From NCBI GenBank assembly GCA_964481145.1, contig CAYZTA010000006.1:1-64000 (forward strand): 64,000 nt of DNA, in the 5' to 3' direction. The position numbers and the translations under genes were made by a program. Below are positions 1 to 9,192 of this stretch, piece by piece. Positions within the stretch are counted from its first letter, which is position 1; every line of letters starts with the position of its first letter. Source of the stretch: Sandaracinus sp964481145. Lineage in GTDB: Bacteria > Myxococcota_A > Polyangia > Polyangiales > Sandaracinaceae. The notes under the pieces are model-generated. The model worked only from the letters and a program-made list of their open reading frames with translations. It ran no database searches and was not told the origin of the DNA.

Positions 1-413
1 CAAGCCCTCGGTTTACACCGGATTTCGTGAGGGCTCAGGATCGGATCCGCCCTGGCATGCTCGTCTATGGAGGGGGCTATTGGGTGAGTCGTGACATGGG
101 CGCGTTCTTCGATTTCGATACGTGGTCGTGGTCGGAGATCACAGGTTTGAATGATCTCGATGGCACTCCCGGGATCTTCTGGACTGGTTGCGACTACCTC
201 CTTGTCGACGGTCTCTCCATGGCCTCCGGAACGACAGAGTTCGTCTATCAGGATTATCGCTTCGATCCTGTATCGAATACACGGACAGCGATGCCTATGT
301 TGCGTGTTCCAAGGCATCGCCCCCCCATCCCTGGCTCATGGGCTTGGGCTGGTGATCAGGTGATCTACTTGGGCCAGAGTCACGTGGAGAGCGGGCGTCT
401 CGTGTTCGAATAA
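1..413 (+). CDS. C-terminal fragment of a kelch-like repeat protein (5' end outside the window)
   Basis: The reading frame is open from the first bases of the window and stops at TAA 411-413, so this is the 3' end of a longer gene. A GTG at 27 is in frame but need not be the start. The visible part has kelch-like features: a double-glycine strand (YGGGYW), a spaced Trp (WSW) and the phrase FDFDTWSW, which fits the kelch blade pattern of two Gly followed by an aromatic/Trp position. The family is usually secreted or periplasmic in myxobacteria and binds ligands through a beta-propeller. No anchor is visible at the C-terminus. The substrate or partner cannot be told. Confidence is moderate because only about two blades are visible. 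Confidence 0.6.
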   Translation, partial: SPRFTPDFVRAQDRIRPGMLVYGGGYWVSRDMGAFFDFDTWSWSEITGLNDLDGTPGIFWTGCDYLLVDGLSMASGTTEFVYQDYRFDPVSNTRTAMPMLRVPRHRPPIPGSWAWAGDQVIYLGQSHVESGRLVFE

Positions 414-487
414 ATTGCGAGCTCCGCGAGAAGAGCGGCTCACATTGGCCATCCACGTACGAGCTCAGATGCCGCAAAGGAGCCTTC

Positions 488-1378
488 ATGAACTCTCACC
501 GTGGCGTGGTGACACTTTCTCTCCTTCCCATGATCGCGCGTGAGCTTTTTTCGAAGAGAACGTTGGCGAGGGTTCCCGAGCCGGAGGTGATGAACGAAGC
601 AACGCAAGTGTCTGCCTATGCAAAAGCGGGAATTGCCGATGGCATGATGACGACGGGGTACGCATTTCATGCTGCGCGCGCCTCACAGGTCATTCAAGGA
701 TGCTCACGTGTGCTCGATCTCGGCTGTGGTCCTGGCATCCAGCTCTGTGATGTGGCGGAGCTGAATCCGCACATCGAATTCCGTGGCGTCGATCTATCGG
801 AAGAAATGCTCGAGCATGCTCGAACTCATGCAGAACGACGTGAATTACGAAACGTGACCTTTCAGCATGGCGATATGACGCGACTCGATGAGTTCGCGAG
901 CGGCAGTGTCGATGGTGTGATCAGCACCATGACGCTGCATCATCTGCCTTCTTACGCTGACTTGGAACGATGCTTTGCGCAGATCGCTCGTGTGCGAAAG
1001 GCAGACGGCGCGATTTATCTCGCGGATTTCATTCGGCTCAAGTCCGCTCGAAGCGTGGATTTTTTTTCTGGACTCACAGGAGGCGACCCCGCATTCGTGA
1101 ATGATTTCGCGATGTCGATGCGCGCGGCGTTTTTGAAGGAAGAGTTCGAGGCACTCTGCGCTCGCCACCTCTCCGATACGCGCTTGTATTCGACGTTCAC
1201 AGTTTCCTTCCTTGCCATCATCAAAACACCCGATCGTCCCATCTCACCCGAGCTACGAGCCCTCCTCCGCCAACGGCGCTCTGCGCTCTCCTCGCGCGAC
1301 CGTCGCGATCTCGATGGTCTGCGCGGGTTCATGGCGGCGTCCGGTTTGCGAAACGATCCTTATCGAAAAGTTCGATGA
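488..1378 (+). CDS. class I SAM-dependent methyltransferase
   Basis: 296 residues. A Rossmann-type methyltransferase domain spans about residues 70-190: motif I VLDLGCGPG binds SAM, an acidic residue follows at the end of strand 2 (GVDLSEEML), motif II lies around GDMTRL, and the post-motif region is TMTLHHLP. An N-terminal region of about 65 residues and a basic C-terminal tail (QRRSALSSRDRR) flank it. The start is supported by AAGGAG upstream of ATG 488. The stop is 15 bp before the next gene, which encodes a FeeM-like N-acyl amino acid synthase, so the two are probably co-transcribed. The methyl acceptor cannot be read from the sequence. Acting on the neighbour's lipid product is a reasonable but untested inference. 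Confidence 0.85.
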   Translation: MNSHRGVVTLSLLPMIARELFSKRTLARVPEPEVMNEATQVSAYAKAGIADGMMTTGYAFHAARASQVIQGCSRVLDLGCGPGIQLCDVAELNPHIEFRGVDLSEEMLEHARTHAERRELRNVTFQHGDMTRLDEFASGSVDGVISTMTLHHLPSYADLERCFAQIARVRKADGAIYLADFIRLKSARSVDFFSGLTGGDPAFVNDFAMSMRAAFLKEEFEALCARHLSDTRLYSTFTVSFLAIIKTPDRPISPELRALLRQRRSALSSRDRRDLDGLRGFMAASGLRNDPYRKVR

Positions 1379-1393
1379 AACGAGGAATATCCC

Positions 1394-2278
1394 ATGCAGT
1401 TTCCGTCGATCGTGTCCGACCCATGGATTCGTTGGAAAGCACGACTACACGAGATCGACATCGATCGGTTTCATATTCGACTGGCCCGTACAGTAGAGGA
1501 ATATCAGGACGCGTTTCGCCTCGCGCATGTGGGATATGTCTTTCAGGGGATCGAACCACTCAAAGCCATCGACCTCCGGATCACCGAGCAGCATGTGCTC
1601 GCCGAAGCGATCGTGCTCGTCGCTTACCAAGGCCCACGACTCGTTGGAACGATCTCGGTGACGAAAGACTCGGATGCGGGATTGCCGATGGACAAGGACT
1701 ATCCGGACGAACTCGCGACATTGCGCCGGAGCGGCGCCAGGTTGTCCGAGATTGGCTCTCTCGCGATCGTGCAACGCTGTTGGCATTCGAGTTTGATGCC
1801 TCTCTTGGGGATGGTCGCGGGTCGGGTTGGCTTTCGTGTGCACGGCAGCACCCACAACGTCATCGGCGTGCACCCCAGGGCTGCGCCGTTTTATCGGGCG
1901 CTCTGGAACTTCCATCCACTCGGCGCTCCCCGAAAGCACACCGAATTGACCGCGCCTGTGGTTGGGCTCGTGCATGAGCGTCACGCGGTGATGGCGCACA
2001 TGAAGCGCGCGTTCCCGCGTCCGCTCACGAGAGGGCAGAGAATGTCCCTCTATGACTATGCCTTTGACGATCGGGTTCCGGACGGACTTTATCTGCCGGA
2101 GGACGTGCCCGAGAGCGAGTGGCCACGTTTCAGAATGCCAAGAGACGTTTTTCGAGAGCTCTTCATCGAGCGTTCCAACCGACTGCTCGAGCTGAGCGCG
2201 ACCACGTCCCGTCGGTTGCGTGAGCAACGAACCGAAGAGACGGTCGGCCATTCTTTTCGTGGAGGTACATCGACATAG
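1394..2278 (+). CDS. FeeM-like N-acyl amino acid synthase (GNAT/autoinducer-synthase fold)
   Basis: 294 residues. FeeM-type enzymes transfer an acyl chain from acyl-ACP to an amino acid and share the GNAT-like fold of acyl-homoserine-lactone synthases. The family signature is clear: a VGTISV strand followed by LGLPMD-type sequence (here AGLPMDKDYPDEL), then R-x-x-GARLSEIGSLAI at about residues 110-130, and later VIGVHPRAAPFYRAL, the C-terminal core phrase. A C-terminal extension of about 90 residues lacks a motif I know. The start ATG 1394 has GAGGAA upstream. It lies 15 bp after the methyltransferase gene. The product (amino acid and chain length) is unknown. Known FeeM homologues come mostly from environmental DNA and are often linked to signalling or membrane lipids. 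Confidence 0.8.
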   Translation: MQFPSIVSDPWIRWKARLHEIDIDRFHIRLARTVEEYQDAFRLAHVGYVFQGIEPLKAIDLRITEQHVLAEAIVLVAYQGPRLVGTISVTKDSDAGLPMDKDYPDELATLRRSGARLSEIGSLAIVQRCWHSSLMPLLGMVAGRVGFRVHGSTHNVIGVHPRAAPFYRALWNFHPLGAPRKHTELTAPVVGLVHERHAVMAHMKRAFPRPLTRGQRMSLYDYAFDDRVPDGLYLPEDVPESEWPRFRMPRDVFRELFIERSNRLLELSATTSRRLREQRTEETVGHSFRGGTST

Positions 2279-2314
2279 GGCGGGCCGGAAGCTACGATGA
2301 CCTGCAATCGGAGC

Positions 2315-2335
2315 CCATGCCTTATGAGGGCATGG
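2315..2335 (+). terminator. weak hairpin after the methyltransferase/FeeM pair
   Basis: CCATGCC (2315-2321) and GGCATGG (2329-2335) form a 7-bp stem with a 7-nt loop. No T-run follows, so an intrinsic terminator is doubtful. It could instead be a leader structure for the efflux operon that starts about 50-70 bp downstream. Confidence 0.25.
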
Positions 2336-2383
2336 TCCATTTGACCCGTTTCGGGTAGGCTCCGCGAAACCGGTGCTCAGTCG

Positions 2384-4372
2384 ATGGAAACATTCGGTGG
2401 AGCGATGATCGAGGAAGCAGCTCCTGCACGACGGGGTCGCTTGCCTCTCGTCATCGGAGGTGTCGTCACTTTTGGCGTCCTCGTTGGCCTGATCGGGGGC
2501 GTCATTTCGGTCCTGACGGGGGCGCCCGATCCACAGCTCGTGTCGATTGCGAGCGTGGTCAGCGAGCGCGGCGTGAGAGAGCTGCGTGTCGCAGGCATCA
2601 CGCGTGCCATCCGGAGTGCGGACATCTCGTCCGAGACGGCGGGGCGTCTGGTTCGGTGTGCGGTCAGCCCAGGGACTCGCGTCAACGAAGGTGCGATCCT
2701 GGCCGAGCTGCAACCCACGGCAGCGCCCGTGGCTCAGAGTGGACGTCGAACCAAAAGTCGTTCTCGATCACGACGCCGGGAGGAGCCGCCGCCGGCGCAG
2801 TCGATCTCGATTCGAGCTCCTTTTCCTGGAATTGTAAGTGAAGTACGGGTCGAGACGGGGTCGACCGTGAGCGCGGGGCAACCCTTCTTGGTTCTTTACG
2901 GCACGGAAGGGGTCGAGCTCGAAGTGCGGGTCCCCGCGACCGAGGTGCTGGGCGCGGCGCGGGGCAGCAGCCTGCCAAGAGGCAATATCGCGCGCGGACT
3001 CGAAGTCCGAGTGGATGTTCCGAATGCGAACCTCTTTGGGGTGCGTGGGACAGTGGAGAATGTCGGTGAAGCCGCCGCCTCGGCCACCGACGTGCCCGTG
3101 GTGGTGCGGCTTGATTCACAGTTGCTCGTGATGCCTGGTCTCGACGCCGAAGTGGTGTTCCGCAGTGAGCCCCAACGCCATCTCCGTGTTCCGACGGAGG
3201 CCGTGGTGGCGGCTGATGATGGGACGCAGTCCGTGTTCGTCGTCCGAGACAACGCTGCGGTTCAGGTGCCGATCGAGGTGGGTTCGCCCACGAACGGTCA
3301 AGTGGTCGTGGTGGGCGCGATCGAAGCTGGCGATCATGTCGTCGTGGGTGGCCATGAGGGATTGGCGAGCGGAACACCCGTCGCGATACAAAGTGCGGGT
3401 GCGCTGACCACTGGTGAAGGTGGCGCGTTGGCCGTTCGGGTCTCGTCCGTCAATCGCACCGAGGTGCGAGACGAGATTGCGCTGCCTGGATTGATCGGTC
3501 CTCGCGACAGCTATCTTCTTGGATTTCCTCAAGGTGGGGTCATCAGTCAAGTCTTGGTCGAAACAGGCGACGAGGTTCAGCGTGATCAAACGATCGTGCG
3601 ACTCGACGCGACGACCGCACGGGCGCAGGCAAGTCAGGCGCAAGAAGGGCTTTCGAGAGCGCGCCGAGACCTCGAACGCAGCCGTACATTGGCGGCGGGT
3701 GGGTCGTTGCCGACGGCTGTGATGCAAGACGCAGAGACAGGGGCAGACGTCGCGCGTGCCAATGTGGCGGCCGCGAATTTCGCTCTTCGGTATTCGGCGT
3801 TGCGATCTCCCGCCGATGGTTGGGTCGATGCGATCTTGGCCGAACGCGGTGAAGTCGTGGGGCCGGGACAGCCCATCGTTCGCATCGCGAGTCGGGAACG
3901 CGGATGGATTTTGCGGATCGCCGTGCCCGATCGAGAAGTGGCCATGCTGTCGGTCGATTCGAGCGCGACGATTTCGCTCGATGCCGTCCCCGGTACGAGA
4001 ATTGGTGCGCGCGTCGTCGAAATCGCTCGAACGCCGACTCCAGGGTTGGGCACATTCGATGTCGATTTGGAGCTCGGTGTCGTTCCGCAAGCGATCACGC
4101 TGCGTACGGGACTCGTGGGCCGAGCCATCATTCCGTACGGGCCTGTCTATCGTACGAGTGTTCCGGTCAGCGCGCTCATCGATGGCCGTGAACGGGATGC
4201 AGCGGTGTTCACAGTGGAGAATGGTATCGCGCATCGAGTTCCGGTCCGGATTGCCTTTTTGAAGGGTGATGTCGCTGTGATTGCGAGTGGACTCGACGGG
4301 ATCGAACATGTGGTCACGGCTGGCTCCGACCGGCTCATCGAAGGCATGCAGGTCACTGCGGCTGCTGAGTGA
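2384..4372 (+). CDS. double periplasmic adaptor (two fused HlyD/AcrA-type membrane fusion proteins)
   Basis: 662 residues, against about 350-420 for ordinary RND adaptors. One transmembrane anchor lies at about residues 22-44. The first adaptor copy (about 55-335) has a lipoyl half (ETAGRLVRCAVSPGTRVNEG), then a short Arg/Ser-rich basic linker where the alpha-hairpin should be, then the second lipoyl half (APFPGIVSEVRVETGSTV) and the beta-barrel and membrane-proximal regions. The second copy (about 350-660) has lipoyl halves around FPQGGVISQVLVETGDEV and SPADGWVDAILAERGEVV separated by a real helical hairpin rich in Ala, Gln and Arg. It is followed 3 bp later by the RND pump gene. ATG 2384 is the longest start. 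ATG 2405, preceded by GGTGGAG, is the main alternative. Both copies should sit in the periplasm and bridge pump and outer-membrane channel. No TolC-like gene is in the window. Confidence 0.85.
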   Translation: METFGGAMIEEAAPARRGRLPLVIGGVVTFGVLVGLIGGVISVLTGAPDPQLVSIASVVSERGVRELRVAGITRAIRSADISSETAGRLVRCAVSPGTRVNEGAILAELQPTAAPVAQSGRRTKSRSRSRRREEPPPAQSISIRAPFPGIVSEVRVETGSTVSAGQPFLVLYGTEGVELEVRVPATEVLGAARGSSLPRGNIARGLEVRVDVPNANLFGVRGTVENVGEAAASATDVPVVVRLDSQLLVMPGLDAEVVFRSEPQRHLRVPTEAVVAADDGTQSVFVVRDNAAVQVPIEVGSPTNGQVVVVGAIEAGDHVVVGGHEGLASGTPVAIQSAGALTTGEGGALAVRVSSVNRTEVRDEIALPGLIGPRDSYLLGFPQGGVISQVLVETGDEVQRDQTIVRLDATTARAQASQAQEGLSRARRDLERSRTLAAGGSLPTAVMQDAETGADVARANVAAANFALRYSALRSPADGWVDAILAERGEVVGPGQPIVRIASRERGWILRIAVPDREVAMLSVDSSATISLDAVPGTRIGARVVEIARTPTPGLGTFDVDLELGVVPQAITLRTGLVGRAIIPYGPVYRTSVPVSALIDGRERDAAVFTVENGIAHRVPVRIAFLKGDVAVIASGLDGIEHVVTAGSDRLIEGMQVTAAAE

Positions 4373-4375
4373 GAG

Positions 4376-7300
4376 ATGGGAAACATCTCTGAATTCGCTG
4401 TAAAACGCTGGCAGTTCACGCTGGTCGTGTTCAGTATGCTCACGGCCCTCGGGGTCTCATCGTTTTTTTCGATACCCAAGAGCGAAGACCCAACGTTTCC
4501 TCTTCCGGTCTTTTTCGTGGTGGCGGTTCTCCCGGGCGCTTCTCCTGCAGACCTCGAACAGTTGGTGATCGATCCGATCGAAGAGCGTTTTCAAACGCTC
4601 GATCGGGTCGAGCGCATCGAGGCGACGATCCTCGACAGCGTCGCCGCCGTGATCATCGAGTTCGAAACGGGCGTCGATGTCCCTCGACAGGAAGACGCTC
4701 TTCGCCGTGAACTCGATGGGTTGCGTCCCAATCTTCCGAGTCAGTTGGCTCGCCTCGATCTCAACACCGTCAACTCCGCGAACGTCAATATCTTGGAGCT
4801 TGGCCTCGTATCGGAGACGGCGTCCTATGCAGAGCTCGATCGTGTCGCGCGCCGTTTCGAGTCGCGCTTCGAAGCCGTGCCTGGAGTAGGCGAAGCTGCG
4901 GTCGAAGGAGTGGTGCCCCAGGAGGTCCGGATTGCGCTCGATCTGCCTCGCATGCGGGTGATCGGAGTGACCCCGGGAGAGGTCATCGCAGCGGTCACCG
5001 CGGAGACCACCAGCATTCCAGCTGGAAGTGTGGAGACGAGCGAACGTCGCTTCACAGTACAAACGGGGGGCGACTACGAATCGATCGAGGAGATTCGAAA
5101 TACAGTCATCCGTGCGGGAGCAGGGCGCGCGATTCGGTTGCGTGAGATCGCAGAGGTCACGTTCGGAGATGGTGAGGCCATTCACTTGGTTCGAGTCAAC
5201 GGCCAGCGAGGTGTGCTGGTCGTCGTGAACCAACGCGAGGGGCAGAACATCTTCGCCGTGCGCAAAGGGCTCGAGGAAGCGATCGACGAACTCGAACCGA
5301 CACTTCCTCGCGGGATTTCGCTCGTTCGCACGTTCGACCAATCTCAAAACGTCGACCACCGACTCGCTGGGTTCGTGCGTGATTTCATCCTCGCGATCCT
5401 GCTCGTGCTGCTGACGTTGTTGCCGCTCGGAGTGCGCGCGTCGGTCATCGTCATGGTGTCGATCCCTCTCTCGATCGCGATCGGCTTGACGATGCTCTTT
5501 TACGCTGGGCACGGCATCAACCAGCTCTCGATCGTAGGCTTCGTGATCGCACTCGGGCTATTGGTCGATGACTCGGTGGTCGTCGTCGAGAACATCGCGC
5601 GATTCATACGTCTTGGTCATTCTCCTCTCGACGCAGCGATTGGAGCCACCAAGCAAATTACGCTCTCTGTGCTCGGCTGCACGGCCACGTTGATCTTCGC
5701 ATTCGTTCCGTTGCTTGCGCTTCCAGGAAACGCGGGTGCGTTCATCCGTTGCTTGCCGCTGGCGGTCGTATTCACGGTGGGGGCTTCGCTCTTCGTGTCG
5801 CTTACGGTGGTGCCGTTCCTCGCGAGCTTGATCCTCAAAGATGAAGGGGAGCACGGCAACGCTGTGTTTCGCGTCATGACGCGGGTCATCGAAGGGAGCT
5901 ACCGGCCGATTCTCGCGATCGCGTTGCGGAATCCGATCGCGACCGTGATCGCGGCGTCCGTTCTGTTCGTTGGAAGCTTGACGCTCGTACCGCTGATTGG
6001 ATTCTCCGTGTTTCCAAAGGCTGGCGTGCCTCAGTTCCTCATCCGGATCGAGACGGCCGAGTCTGCGAGCTTGAGCGAGACCGATCGCGCGGTCCGCTTC
6101 GTGGAGGGAGTCCTCCGCGGCCACTCCGAGGTCATTTGGCAGGTGGCCAACGTCGGGAAGGGCAACCCGATGGTTTACTACAATCTGCCTCAATCGAACG
6201 AGCAACCCAACCTCGGAGAGGTCTACGCCTCGCTCGATCACTTCGACACGGAGAGCTCGCCGATCTTGCTCGACACCATTCGTCGCGAGCTTTCGACGTA
6301 TCCGGGGGCGAGAATTCGTCTCATCGAATTCGAGAACGGACCTCCGGTGGATGCTCCCATCGCCATCCGCTTGCTGGGCAACGACATCGATTCGTTGGCG
6401 GAGGCCGCGGCCGCTGTCGAATCGGTGTTCAGGGCGACCCCTGGCACGCGCGACGTGGGCAATCCGTCGCGAGAACGACGAACCGATCTTCGAATTGCCC
6501 TGGATAGCGACCGAGCTGCAGCACTTGGGGTCGCAGGGCCCGACGTCGATCGGGCGATGAGGTTGGCCCTCGGTGGGATTCCAGCGGGTCGCTTCCGTGA
6601 AGCGAACGACGATGTTGCGCGCGATATTCGCGTCGTGCTCGCGCGCAGCGGCACGGGGGACATCGAGAGTGGTGCGGCGCGCCCCGACCTCTCGATTCTG
6701 AATGATATTTTTGCGCCTACGAGCGGCGGCGGGGCCGTGCCGCTTTCGGCGATCGCAGAGCTCGTCCTGCAACCATCACCCACCACGATTCGCCATTATG
6801 GCGGGATGCGCAGCTCGACGGTGACGGCGTTCGTCGAGACGGGGTTCAACACCGAACGTGTGACCAACGAGATCTTGGAACGTCTCGAAGAGCAATCGAT
6901 CCCTCCGGGGGTTCGTATGGTGGTGGCCGGGGAGGTCGAGAGCCGTCAAAAGAGTTTTGGTGGGATTGGCACGGCGATCATCATCGCTGGATTCGGCATC
7001 TTTGCCGTGCTCGTCCTCGAGTTCCGTACGTTCAAGGGCACGTTGATTGTTGCGTCGGTGATTCCGCTCGGCGTGGTCGGTGGACTTTGCGCGCTTTTGC
7101 TGACAGGCAACACGCTTTCGTTCACTGCGATGGTGGGCTTCGTCGCACTGATGGGCATCGAGGTGAAAAACTCGATTTTGCTTGTCGATTTCACCAATCA
7201 ATTGCGTGAAGAAGGCATCGAGCTCGAGGACGCGATTCTACAAGCAGGCGAGACCCGCTTCGTTCCGATTTTACTGACGACTCTGACGGCCATCGGCGGC

Positions 7301-7516
7301 CTCATGCCGCTCGCACTCGAGCACTCTCCACTTTATTCGCCGCTGGCTTGGGTGATCCTCGGAGGGCTCGTGAGCTCGACGCTCCTCGCGAGGATTGTGA
7401 CGCCCGTGATGTACAAGCTCCTCCCGCCACCGGTCGACGCGCCTCCGAGCCTCGCACCACTCGAAGGAGAATCAACGATGTTGGCGCCCCGTCCGTCCGA
7501 GATACTCGCGGAGTGA
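4376..7516 (+). CDS. RND efflux transporter permease (AcrB/MexB-like superfamily)
   Basis: 1046 residues, the usual length for a proton-driven RND pump of the inner membrane. The start is three bases after the adaptor stop, so translation is coupled. Recognisable elements: N-terminal TM1 followed by a porter domain with the phrase PGASPADLEQLVIDPIEERF; the intramembrane proton-relay region with adjacent aspartates (GLLVDDSVVVVENI, around residue 395-405); and a repeated second half with a second porter region and a final hydrophobic block ending near ARIVTPVMYKLL. The adaptor is the unusual double protein just upstream. Substrate class (drugs, lipids, signals) cannot be told. The 3' end overlaps the convergent subtilisin gene by 45 bp. 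Confidence 0.92.
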   Translation: MGNISEFAVKRWQFTLVVFSMLTALGVSSFFSIPKSEDPTFPLPVFFVVAVLPGASPADLEQLVIDPIEERFQTLDRVERIEATILDSVAAVIIEFETGVDVPRQEDALRRELDGLRPNLPSQLARLDLNTVNSANVNILELGLVSETASYAELDRVARRFESRFEAVPGVGEAAVEGVVPQEVRIALDLPRMRVIGVTPGEVIAAVTAETTSIPAGSVETSERRFTVQTGGDYESIEEIRNTVIRAGAGRAIRLREIAEVTFGDGEAIHLVRVNGQRGVLVVVNQREGQNIFAVRKGLEEAIDELEPTLPRGISLVRTFDQSQNVDHRLAGFVRDFILAILLVLLTLLPLGVRASVIVMVSIPLSIAIGLTMLFYAGHGINQLSIVGFVIALGLLVDDSVVVVENIARFIRLGHSPLDAAIGATKQITLSVLGCTATLIFAFVPLLALPGNAGAFIRCLPLAVVFTVGASLFVSLTVVPFLASLILKDEGEHGNAVFRVMTRVIEGSYRPILAIALRNPIATVIAASVLFVGSLTLVPLIGFSVFPKAGVPQFLIRIETAESASLSETDRAVRFVEGVLRGHSEVIWQVANVGKGNPMVYYNLPQSNEQPNLGEVYASLDHFDTESSPILLDTIRRELSTYPGARIRLIEFENGPPVDAPIAIRLLGNDIDSLAEAAAAVESVFRATPGTRDVGNPSRERRTDLRIALDSDRAAALGVAGPDVDRAMRLALGGIPAGRFREANDDVARDIRVVLARSGTGDIESGAARPDLSILNDIFAPTSGGGAVPLSAIAELVLQPSPTTIRHYGGMRSSTVTAFVETGFNTERVTNEILERLEEQSIPPGVRMVVAGEVESRQKSFGGIGTAIIIAGFGIFAVLVLEFRTFKGTLIVASVIPLGVVGGLCALLLTGNTLSFTAMVGFVALMGIEVKNSILLVDFTNQLREEGIELEDAILQAGETRFVPILLTTLTAIGGLMPLALEHSPLYSPLAWVILGGLVSSTLLARIVTPVMYKLLPPPVDAPPSLAPLEGESTMLAPRPSEILAE

Positions 7517-9064
7517 GCGACGGCGCACGAGAGCGCAGCCGATCACGATCCAACACAAGAGGGGGGCGAAGCGTGTGCGGTCGTTGCTCACGCTGCAGTT
7601 GCAACCTCCGCCTGGGATGGGGGCTGGGCCAGCGTCTGCCTCGGGTGCTCCGGCATCCGCCATCTCGGTGATCCCGAGCACGCGCCGGAGCGCAGCTGCA
7701 GGAACGACACGACCGTAACCGTAATAAAGATCGTGACCGCTTTCGTCTGGGACGGCGAAGATCGATTGCATCGCAGTGTCGACCAACGCATCGGAGATCG
7801 CTTGGGCACTTTCGTTTGGAGCTGCGCTCACGAGCAAGCCTGCGACGCCTGCGACGATCGGACAGGCTGAAGAAGTTCCTCCAAAGTTCGCCAAATAATC
7901 GCCCGGGTCGGCTCCTCCGGAGCCAACGATATCGGTCGATAGCGTCCCGGTGGGAGACACGATATCGACGGAAGCTCCTCGGTTGGAGTATGCGGTGACC
8001 TCGTCGAAGTTGTTGACCGCTCCCACGGTGATGACGCCATCGATCGCGTGAATCTCGAAGCTCTCCAGTTCGCGGTCGTCATTGCCCGATGCAAAAAGGA
8101 CAAGCCCACCGAGCCCCCCACGCCCCTCTTCGATCACGGCTCGGATGATGGCGCGCAGACCAGAGGGGACGGCCACTGATTCGGTGAAGCCCCAACTGTT
8201 CGAGACGACTTCCGCGTTGACGTCGAGAGCGAACTGAAACGCAGCCACATCGGCGCTCAGAGGGATCGGCGTGCCGCGCTCGGCGAGGAGTCTCACGCAG
8301 CGCAGACGGCATTCGGGACAGGTCCCTGCGATCCCAATCGCGTTGTCCGTGGCGGCGGCTGCAAGGCCAGCACACGCAGTTCCGTGCTCGTCGTCCGCAG
8401 GTGGAGTGGGATCGTCATCATCGTCGACCACGTCTCGGCCTGGATCGAGTTTGGGCGCAAGATCGGGGTGAGTCGCATCACAACCCGAGTCCACGATGAC
8501 AATGGTCGTGGACGAGTCGCCGCTCGAGATCTGCCAGGCCTCTTCGATTTGAATTCGATTCAAATACCACTGGCCTGAGTATCGAGGATCATTGGGCGGG
8601 ATGTCGATGGAGTGGGTTCGATGCGCGAGGAGCCAGTCAGGAATCGCATCGACGAGCGGCTGACCTGGGCCTGTATATGCCATGAGCCGCGCCGCCAACG
8701 CGAGTCCATCTCCTTCTCTCCTGCCGTCGATCACCCGATACGCACGGAGCCGAGACGACACCTCGCGTACGATGACGAGATCGAGCGCGCGTAAAGTTGC
8801 ATGAGGATCGACGCCTTGCGCGACTCGAACGAGCGCGTGCTCATCGACGTGGGCGCGGAAGGCCCCGCGGGGATGAAAAACCGTGACAGAGCCGGGCTCT
8901 CCAGGCGTTCGACGCACCGTGAGGGAGAGGTCTCCATCGCGAACGCTCACCTGGCCTGGGTCTTCGAGATATGAGGCCCCAGGGACGAGCTCTTGCGCGG
9001 CGGCCACGGGGGTGAGGGCGCAGATGAAAACACAGACGAGGAAGGGGAGCGAAAGGGGGCGCAT
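7472..9064 (-). CDS. secreted subtilisin-like S8 serine protease with MYXO-CTERM-type tail
   Basis: 530 residues from ATG 9064. This start puts a signal peptide (PLSLPFLVCVFICALTPVAAA) at the N-terminus; longer in-frame starts do not. A prodomain-like region precedes the catalytic domain. Triad residues are visible: Asp192 in IVDSG, His227 in EHGTACAG and Ser398 in GGTSSACP, with oxyanion Asn328 in ASGND. The catalytic core is followed by an Asp-Ala-Gly linker, a GCNCS dicysteine, a hydrophobic stretch and RRRS, which is a surface-sorting tail of the MYXO-CTERM kind; the basic tail continues 14 residues further. The stop lies inside the efflux pump gene (45-bp convergent overlap). Its substrates are unknown. 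It is divergent from a HmuY-like lipoprotein/metalloprotease operon 128 bp away. Confidence 0.92.
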   Translation of the reverse strand: MRPLSLPFLVCVFICALTPVAAAQELVPGASYLEDPGQVSVRDGDLSLTVRRTPGEPGSVTVFHPRGAFRAHVDEHALVRVAQGVDPHATLRALDLVIVREVSSRLRAYRVIDGRREGDGLALAARLMAYTGPGQPLVDAIPDWLLAHRTHSIDIPPNDPRYSGQWYLNRIQIEEAWQISSGDSSTTIVIVDSGCDATHPDLAPKLDPGRDVVDDDDDPTPPADDEHGTACAGLAAAATDNAIGIAGTCPECRLRCVRLLAERGTPIPLSADVAAFQFALDVNAEVVSNSWGFTESVAVPSGLRAIIRAVIEEGRGGLGGLVLFASGNDDRELESFEIHAIDGVITVGAVNNFDEVTAYSNRGASVDIVSPTGTLSTDIVGSGGADPGDYLANFGGTSSACPIVAGVAGLLVSAAPNESAQAISDALVDTAMQSIFAVPDESGHDLYYGYGRVVPAAALRRVLGITEMADAGAPEADAGPAPIPGGGCNCSVSNDRTRFAPLLCWIVIGCALVRRRSLREYLGRTGRQHR

Positions 9065-9192
9065 GGCGCTTTTTACACGCGCGCTGCGTCCGAGGCACGC
9101 CCTCGTTTGAGTGTTCCCACCTCCGTCGCATTGACCAGACGGGCTCCGAGGTGGATTCTTCGCCCCCATCATCTGACCTTTGGAGTTCGATC

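Noticed and set aside
1445..2713. Long antisense frame (422 codons) opposite the FeeM-like gene and beyond
   Set aside because: It is an Arg/His/Asp-rich shadow across the well-supported FeeM-like gene and the adaptor start. No ribosome site and no family resemblance.
3116..4309. Antisense frame of 397 codons opposite the double adaptor
   Set aside because: Composition of a shadow frame (Arg/His/Thr-rich), fully inside a gene with clear domains.
5558..6772. Antisense frame of 404 codons opposite the RND pump
   Set aside because: Shadow of the pump; Arg/His-rich, no motif.
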